Shown piece by piece: positions 56,935-64,000 of a stretch of DNA of 64,000 bases. Position numbers and translations under genes: made by a program. The notes beneath the pieces were generated by a model, which searched no databases, was not told the origin of the DNA, and saw only the letters and a program-made list of their open reading frames with translations. This stretch comes from Multifurca ochricompacta (lineage: Eukaryota > Basidiomycota > Agaricomycetes > Russulales > Russulaceae), in NCBI GenBank assembly GCA_022496185.1, contig WTXG01000007.1, positions 62,001-126,000 on the forward strand. The letters run 5' to 3'. Each line of letters starts with the position of its first letter. Within the stretch, counting starts at the first letter, position 1.

Positions 56935-58812
56935 GTGAAGAACTATCTGGTGGAAAAGATGAAGTGTCGAGGGATCGCTGACATTACAATTTATACAAAA
57001 ATGAGAATCAAAGATCCGATGGCGAAGTGCGAACGCGAACTAACTTACTGTAGGCATTTCACAAGTAATCAGTTCAATCCTGATCGGTTCAATCCTGAAA
57101 CTTGATTGGCTGGTTGGGCGCGCATCAAGTGGTAGGGCCTAATTATATGTGAAATGCCCCGAGTGTACAAGATGATTGCCTCGCATTTTGGTGTTTAGAG
57201 CGAGATTATGCTGCCAGCATATTTTGGCAAAAAGATGGCCTATTCTCGCGGGGCGGATCCATTTCGATCAGAATATCCGCCGATCCTCTCGTCATGGGGT
57301 AAGATAGTATAGCTCTTCCGCAATGTACGTACGACCACGGGGAACCAGCGGTCCTAAGCTACGATCGGCTTCCTAAATTTGAGCGGGTCCGAATACACGC
57401 GATCTTTTGATAGAGATAGACGAGATGATAGAGAGTCGCACGCTCAGAGGGGGTTACGGCTCGTGACTGTAACAAGTGAGAATTACCGATTACTATCCGG
57501 GCCAGTCTAATCTCTTTCACCTTAGACGTTAGAGATAAGAGCTGAGCTGATCATCGGAGAGCATTCCAGGGATCCAAGGCTGGTTTGCTTGATCTGAGAT
57601 GTCGTCTTTGATGTGATACGATGTTTAAGGATGGCATTACTATAACATTCTCTGTTGCGTAGCCGTCAACCCCGCCTTGCCCGGACGTTCCATAGAGGTA
57701 TATTATTTCTTTAAAAGAGGAAAAATTCTACGCTGATCTGCGGTCCACAATAACTTACCGCGAGCGTCTGGCCTTTTTGATACCGTGATGGCCAACGAGA
57801 TACAGTTAAAAGGAACGAATCGCTTACATCATACGTTACGAGAGGTAACGAATGGACCTGACCTGACGATGATGCAACTGCGCAGGCAGAATGAAATGCA
57901 ACATCTCATCACAGGGATCGAAGTAGGCGATGTGCCGCGCTTGTTTCAGCAGATAACGTCCAGTCTTGGACTGCGGTTTCAACAGGATCTACGGGAGTCT
58001 AGGGGACCCTTCTTATTTTCCGGATTTATGTACAAAGATGAAGATCGCGGTATTCTCGGGGAAAGAACTCTGGCCTATTTGATCTGGGTCCGAGTCGACC
58101 GGGTAGTAAGATGAGTGGTCATCCCCACTGTTAGAAGTGTGGTGAAGTGAAAAAAGAAGGAGAAGAGAGCGAAACGCACAGTCGGTTTTCAATCAAGTCC
58201 TCTGAAACAACCTCTTCGACTTGGATTTTTTGAGCAGAGATATTAGATTGAACGGTGAGGGTGGCGTATTGTTGAATTTCGACTGGGAGTTGGAACGCCG
58301 CACGGGTCGAGCAGATCTTTGGAGATCATGCGAGCAGGGCGGTTTCTGCTTCAGTCGGTATCTAGCGGTATCTCTATCACTCGAGTATTCTATCAGAGCA
58401 TGGCACACAAGTGCGAGAGTAAGATACCTCAATTTACCCGTTGTTATGGCTAGCGTGGAGGTGCCACGCGCTTGCAGTGAGAGTGCTAGCCATAGCCATT
58501 CAGCCAGCCAGTTTTCTTCATATGAACCGTTCATATAAAAAATAAATGAGATATACCAGGGACCCGTGACTTAAGCTAGTCACGTGCAACACTCACATTT
58601 TCTTCGTCTCGCCTTCGTCTGAATGTTTCTTCAAACTTTTTGCATGATCCGTCGTGCTCAGGTCAGCTTCGGAGGTTCCGAATTAGTTGAAGCTCGAAGT
58701 ACTAGACTTCTTCTAACATCACGCAAGTTATACACGGGTACGTGCCTTAATTGTAGCTTAGTGATCTTGCTCATCGCGTGGCCACGCGACTTCATTACAG
58801 CGGACATACGTT
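56935..58812. other. Gene-poor region between divergent decarboxylase and midasin
   Basis: About 1.9 kb with the promoters of the decarboxylase (-) and midasin (+). A + frame at 57785-58114 (109 codons, MANEIQLKGTNRLHHTLREV) and overlapping frames at 58193-58540 match nothing I know, and I do not call them. No repeats or RNA genes were seen. A short direct repeat is at 57069-57098: ttcaatcctga(tcgg)ttcaatcctga. Confidence 0.4.
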
Positions 58813-61800
58813 TTGATGATGTCTCTTGCCAGTCATTTTCGTGACCCGCTCTCACTCGACCTCAAATCACAATGGCTGATTTTTACATCAAAATTTCCAG
58901 CTTGGCCTCTTCACTGTCAAACCAAACTGATAGACCCATCACCACGAGAAATATTGTCACTTGCGTCAAAGTTTCTTCATCTTCCTCTTGCACGGCCATT
59001 GTCGCTGATACCTTCCGTCCATTTTTAATTGATCTCTGCGCGCGTTGGATTGACAGCTCGGACAGCTCACAGGCATTAGAAGATAAGCTATGTGCTTTAT
59101 GTTTCTTGTTGCAGCCTCACACAGAGATTTTCCCGTACGTGTCTTACTTTAGCCTTTCGGCCTTGGCAACGTTAACTCGGCTCTTAGCATCCTTTCATCC
59201 TTTCTACAAGAGTATTTCCCCAACTCCGGCCCTCTTTCTACCATATTCGGTGCTGCACTACCTGGAACCGTTACCCCTTCCCACCTACACCGCGTACTCC
59301 TTGCATACTATCGTATTTTGGTGGCTAACCCTGAGCTTCCAAGCCATCTTGATTGGCCATTAGATCTTCTTTCTCGACTTTTTTGGCCGCAACATCCAGA
59401 TCCTGGGGTTCGCTACCTGGCCATAAGATGTTACGCGTTGCAGAGTGGAATGAGCGAAGCCGAGAGGGAGAAGTTGGAGAACACCCTGTTAGGGTCAATG
59501 GCTGATGCGGAATGCCCTTTAGAATTTGGAATAGACGTTCACGGATGTCCCAATATCATCGACGGTTGGCTCCTTCCTGTTATTGAAAAGCAACGAATCC
59601 ACGACGCACGGAGCGCCATTGCTACTGACACACGGGACCTCTCCATGGGACGGGAAGATAAGGCCATGCAGCCTTTTGACTTGAGGCATGTTCCGTTAAC
59701 TGATGTTTACATGCTCTGACATATTTTGATAGTCCTTCGGTCACGAGCATTCACGGAGTTTTGATGTTTCGCCGTTATACCATCGATGCGACCCCAGTTG
59801 CCGCCCTAGTTCCCACCAATGCTACAGTCAATGCGTTACGCACATTGGCGTTGCATATATCGCTTCGACTTCCCGTTCTTCTGACATCACCCCCATCCTC
59901 AGGCAAGACACTTTTGTTGTCTCATCTCGCATCCACACTGCACCCACGTGTTAAGAACCAGCTTGTCACCATTAATCTTGCGGACACATCTATTGATGCC
60001 AGGTCTCTTCTTGGCTCATATGTGCATTCTACTGGATCCAGGGCACTTTCGAATGGAAGGAAGGCGTTCTCGTACGAGCCATGAGAGCTGGGCGATGGGT
60101 CATTTTTCAAGATATCGAAAAGGGAAGCAATGAGGTACTTGGAGCCATAAAACCCCTCGTTGAGTCACTTGGTATGGGCAAGTGGGTTGGCGGGAGAGCG
60201 AAGCTTGCGGTACCAAGTCGAGGGGAAGTAGTGGCTGCAGAGAGTTTTGCTGTCTTTGCCACGCGGTCACTTTCTATTTCCAGTGATGGTTTTTCCCCCT
60301 CGCCCACTTTCTTCGGTGCACATAAGTTCCACGAAGTTGTTATCCCTGCCCCCACTCAGGAAGGGCTTCGTACCATCGTTGCTACTTTATCCCCGAAACT
60401 CTGTGGTCCCGCTGTGTGGGGTATCATCGCCTTGTGGGATGCCATCAAAGCGGTGGAGCCTGCTACCTTAGACCGAGAGATGGGCTTGCGCGATCTACGG
60501 AGGTACTGCTTGCGCTTAGATGCCCTTCTTCCGGCTTCATATCGCCCAATGGACAATGATACATCGCGTTCCCAGATGGATCATGTTGGTATGCTCATTT
60601 CCTTGTTTCCGAACCCAACACTGCGTGAGGAGATGTTCTTGGAAGCCCGAGATATCTTCTTTGGCGCCGGATCTTTGACCAACGCTTCCCGCATGCGATC
60701 CCTTGCTATTGCCACAGTTGTGGCTGAGCATCTTGGCCTTACGCAGGAAAAACGTGACTGGCTCCTTCACCAGCACGCCCCTGAAGTTATCCACGAATTA
60801 GACGCCGACGGTCGCACGATTGCTTTACGCCTTGGCCGTATTAGGTTGCCTACGCGGGCTAGCAAGTCGGTTATCTTCCCTTTGCCAACGCGTCCTTTTG
60901 CGATGCATCGCCCCGCAGTGACCCTTATGTGTAGAATCGCAACATGTGTCTCCATGGGTGAACCCGTACTTCTTACTGGTGAGACGGGAACGGGTAAGAC
61001 TAGTGTCATAACTCATCTGTCGTCGCTTCTCTATCGCCCACTCGTCTCTGTAAATCTCTCACAGCAGACAGAATCATCCGATCTACTTGGCTCTTTTAAA
61101 CCTATTGATGCTCGTGTTCCTAGTTCTGAGCTGCAGCTGCAGTTTCTGGACTTATTTCGGAGCACATTCAGCCAAAAGAAAAATGTGAAGTTTGAGGAGT
61201 CCACATGGAAAGCCGTCAAAGAAGGGAAGTGGAAACGAGCTGTAGGGCTGTGGAAGGAAAGTGTTAGACTAGCGAAGGATAGAATCCGCAGTAAATTGAG
61301 TGAGACTACCAGGTATGTAGCCAACCCACTGGGCCAGTCAAAGCTCATCATTCGTAGTGGAGATCTTTCCGATACTATTGGTCCTGAAGCACCCCGAAAA
61401 CGCCGGAAAACTGGGACAGCGTACTTTCAGAGCTCAGAGAGGAACTGGTCAGCCTTTGAGCGGGAGGTTCTACAATTTGAAGCCCAATACGTCACGAAAA
61501 AAGGAAAATTTACGTTTAGTTTTATGGAGGGGCCACTTGTGAAAGCGCTGAGATCTGGGGACTGGTACGCAGCTTACTTCGTAATCATCAAGGTGCTGAC
61601 TGCGCCTAGGATTTTACTTGACGAGATCAATCTTGCTAACCCAGAAACACTTGAGGCTCTCGCAATGTTACTTCGTGACCCTACTTCGTCTATCACATTG
61701 ACCGAGCAGGGCTCCATGGAACCACTCCCCCGACATCCTGACTTCCGGATCTTTGCTTGCATGAATCCGGCAACTGATGCTGGCAAGAAGGAGCTTCCAC

Positions 61801-64000
61801 CCAATATTAGGTCCTACTTTACTGAGATAGAGGTCTCGCCTCCGGACGCCGATCGCGAAACACTCCTAGCCATTGTAGCTCAGTATATTGCACCGTCGGC
61901 TGTCAGCGACAAAGCTGCCATCATGGACGTCGCGGAGTTCTATACAGCCATCAAGGCACTCTCTGCCGACAGACGCATAGCAGACGGATCTAATCGCCGA
62001 CCTCATTTTAGCATGCGAACTCTAGCTAGAGCTTTAAGCTTCGCATCCGAAATGGCCGGCTCATATAGTCTTCGAAGAGCATTGTGGGAAGGATGTCTGA
62101 TGGCATTCACGATGACTCTGGATATGCCCAGCAGGGAATGTGTCACCGCTCTGGCTCAAAAGCACATATTGAATGGAGTTCGCAACATTCGGGTGATGCT
62201 CACAAGGGAACCCGCACCACCTCAGTCACGCCCTCTGGAAACCTTTGTCAAATTTGGCCCCTTTTATCTCGAAAAAGGCGACTTGGCCGAAGTCCCAACT
62301 GACGACTATATCATGACAACGTCCGTAGAACGAAAGCTCATTGATCTTGCCCGGATTATATCTACCCGGATGTTTCCGGTCCTTATTGAAGGGCCTACGT
62401 CTAGTGGGAAAACAAGCACTGTTGAATTTTTGGCAAAGAAGACAGGTCATCGCTTCGTCCGGATCAATAACCACGAACACACAGACATCCAGGAGTATTT
62501 GGGAACCTACGTTTCTGACCCTGTTTCCGGCAACCTCGTCTTCAAGGATGGTCTTCTTGTCCAAGCATTGCGCCATGGAGATTGGATTGTACTGGACGAG
62601 TTAAACTTAGCACCAACAGATGTCCTCGAAGCTTTGAACCGCCTTTTGGACGACAACCGCGAGCTTTTCATACCTGAGACACAAGAGGTTATCAAACCGC
62701 ACCCGCATTTCATGTTGTTTGCTACTCAAAACCCCCCTGGGCTGTATGCAGGCCGCAAAGTCTTATCACGGGCGTTCAGAGGTCGCTTTTTAGAAGTCCA
62801 CTTTGAAGATGTACCACAAGCAGAGCTCGAGACGATCCTGTGTCAGCGTTGTCATATTGCCCCGTCGTACGCTCAACGCATCGTTACCGTATTCCGTGAA
62901 CTACAGAAGCGACGGCAATCTAGCCGTGTTTTCGAGAGCAAGCAAAGCTTCGCCACTCTCCGCGATCTTTTCCGCTGGGCTGGTCGAGACGCAGTTGGGT
63001 ACCAAGAATTGGCGGAAAATGGCTACATGCTTCTTGCTGAACGTGCGCGCCGCGAAGACGACAGGGCTGTAGTCAAGAGTGTTATAGAGTCCATTATGAA
63101 AGTCCGCATTGATGAAGCTGCGCTTTACAGCTTCGATCGGTTTGAAGGCAACCTTGTGGGTTTTCTGGGTTTTAATGTTCCTTTTCCATCCAACATTGTC
63201 TGGACTAAGGCAATGCAAAGACTCCTGATTCTCGTCGGCCGCGCTTTGCTCTCCGAAGAGCCGATCCTGCTTGTCGGCGAAACTGGTTCTGGAAAGACCT
63301 CTGTTTGTCAAGTCTATGCGGATGCAGTTAACAAGCATTTGGTTTCCCTTAACTGTCATCAGAACACGGAAACTGCGGACCTGATTGGTGGCATGAGGCC
63401 CATCCGTAACAAGGCCGCTGCTGAGGCTGAGACCTTCAGTGAAGCTTTTTTGCTCCTGTCGCAATGTGGCGTTTCTGAAATCCCCAATGATTCTGCCTCT
63501 CTCCTTTCCGCGATTGACTGCCTGGAGAAGGATCAACTCATAAGTTCAAGCAAGGCTGAGGAAGTCAGGCGAAAGCTTCGGCGGATCAACTGGATCTTTG
63601 AGTGGCACGACGGCCCGCTTGTTGTGACGATGAAAGCTGGTGATGTTCTATTACTCGATGAGATCTCGCTGGCAGATGACTCCGTATTAGAGCGACTCAA
63701 TAGTGTTCTGGAGCCTGCACGCACCGTTGTTCTCGCAGAGAAAGGCGGAGACAGTGCGGAGGGTTCTTTCGTGCAGGCAGCGCCGGGTTTTCGCCTTGTT
63801 GCTACAATGAATCCGGGAGGCGATTATGGAAAAAAGGAGCTGTCCCCGGCTCTACGCAACAGGTTTACCGAGATTTGGGTGCCACCTGTAAATGAAAGAG
63901 AGGACCTGGCCCTGATTGTCACTAGCTCGTGGCGACACGAATGCCTCAAACCATACACTGATCTTGTCCTCGATTTTATCGAATGGCTAAGCCGCCGCGT
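58813..64000 (+). CDS. MDN1: Midasin (Rea1/Mdn1), N-terminal part, continues past window
   Basis: Giant AAA+ ATPase that strips assembly factors from pre-60S ribosomes in the nucleolus and nucleoplasm. Residues from MMSLASHFRDPLSLDLKSQW onward match the N-terminal helical domain (FRPFLIDLCARWIDS, LDLLSRLFWPQHPDPGVRYL). Four P-loops are visible: LLTSPPSSGKTLLLS, VLLTGETGTGKTSVI, LIEGPTSSGKTSTVEFLA and LLVGETGSGKTSVCQ, i.e. AAA1-AAA4. Walker B motifs include LLDEINLANPETLEALAMLL, IVLDELNLAPTDVLEALNRL and LLLDEISLADDSVLERLNSV. Sensor-like segments are FACMNPATDAGKKELPP, FATQNPPGLYAGRK and VATMNPGGDYGKKELSPAL. Introns are few (for example near 59139-59191, 59700-59750, 61316-61359, 61565-61609). 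Frame changes near 58992 and 60040 each need one extra base. The remaining two-thirds of the gene is outside the window. Confidence 0.95.

Noticed and set aside
57065..57100. Repeated ttcaatcctga as part of a CRISPR-like or transposon end
   Set aside because: Only two short copies separated by four bases. No array, target duplication or inverted repeats are visible.
57785..58114. A 109-codon + strand frame (MANEIQLKG...)
   Set aside because: Isolated, with no introns, no coding bias and no known motif. It may be real, but I cannot support it.

Overview
This 64-kb window is nuclear DNA of a filamentous fungus, most likely a basidiomycete of the Agaricomycetes. Nearly every gene is cut by short introns of about 45-70 bases, genes are dense on both strands, and the proteins are typical of that group. 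They include a non-reducing polyketide synthase with a SAT domain, a pepsin-type protease with a Ser/Thr-rich tail, CSC1, MOB2 and midasin. I see no plasmid, phage, CRISPR array or rRNA, and no tRNA I could support.

Layout: a VAP/Scs2 fragment open at the left edge (+); an NAD-dependent short-chain reductase (-); a membrane-anchored Cu/Zn superoxide dismutase (+); a CSC1-type ion channel (-); a small unknown protein (+); the complex I subunit NDUFS4 (-); an aspartic protease (-); splicing factor PRP38 (+); tRNA dimethylallyltransferase (+); a tail-anchored RING-like protein (-); a helical protein of unknown function (-); a Pex24/dysferlin-domain peroxin (+); an amino-acid permease (-); a SAT-KS-AT-PT-ACP-TE polyketide synthase (-); about 5 kb with no gene I can support; a transcription factor carrying both C2H2 and Zn2Cys6 fingers (+); MOB2 (+); a peroxisomal acyl-CoA ligase (-); a DUF3605 protein (-); an uncharacterised protein (+); RanGAP/Rna1 (-); a long PLP decarboxylase with an extra C-terminal domain (-); and the N-terminal part of midasin/Rea1 (+), which runs off the right edge.

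Most of the window is housekeeping: nuclear transport, ribosome assembly, splicing, tRNA modification and respiration. The accessory part is roughly 23-57 kb, which holds the permease, the polyketide synthase, the dual-finger regulator, the acyl-CoA ligase and the decarboxylase. The usual tailoring enzymes (P450, methyltransferase, FAD oxidase) are absent, so this is at best a minimal biosynthetic locus.

Two features affect annotation throughout. First, at least a dozen coding exons, including exons of essential genes, change frame in the middle of a conserved motif. Almost every case is explained by one missing base, usually in a short homopolymer. That pattern looks like uncorrected sequence deletions rather than gene decay. 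Second, three introns have frame-consistent GC donors instead of GT. All exon boundaries were read by eye and are approximate unless stated.
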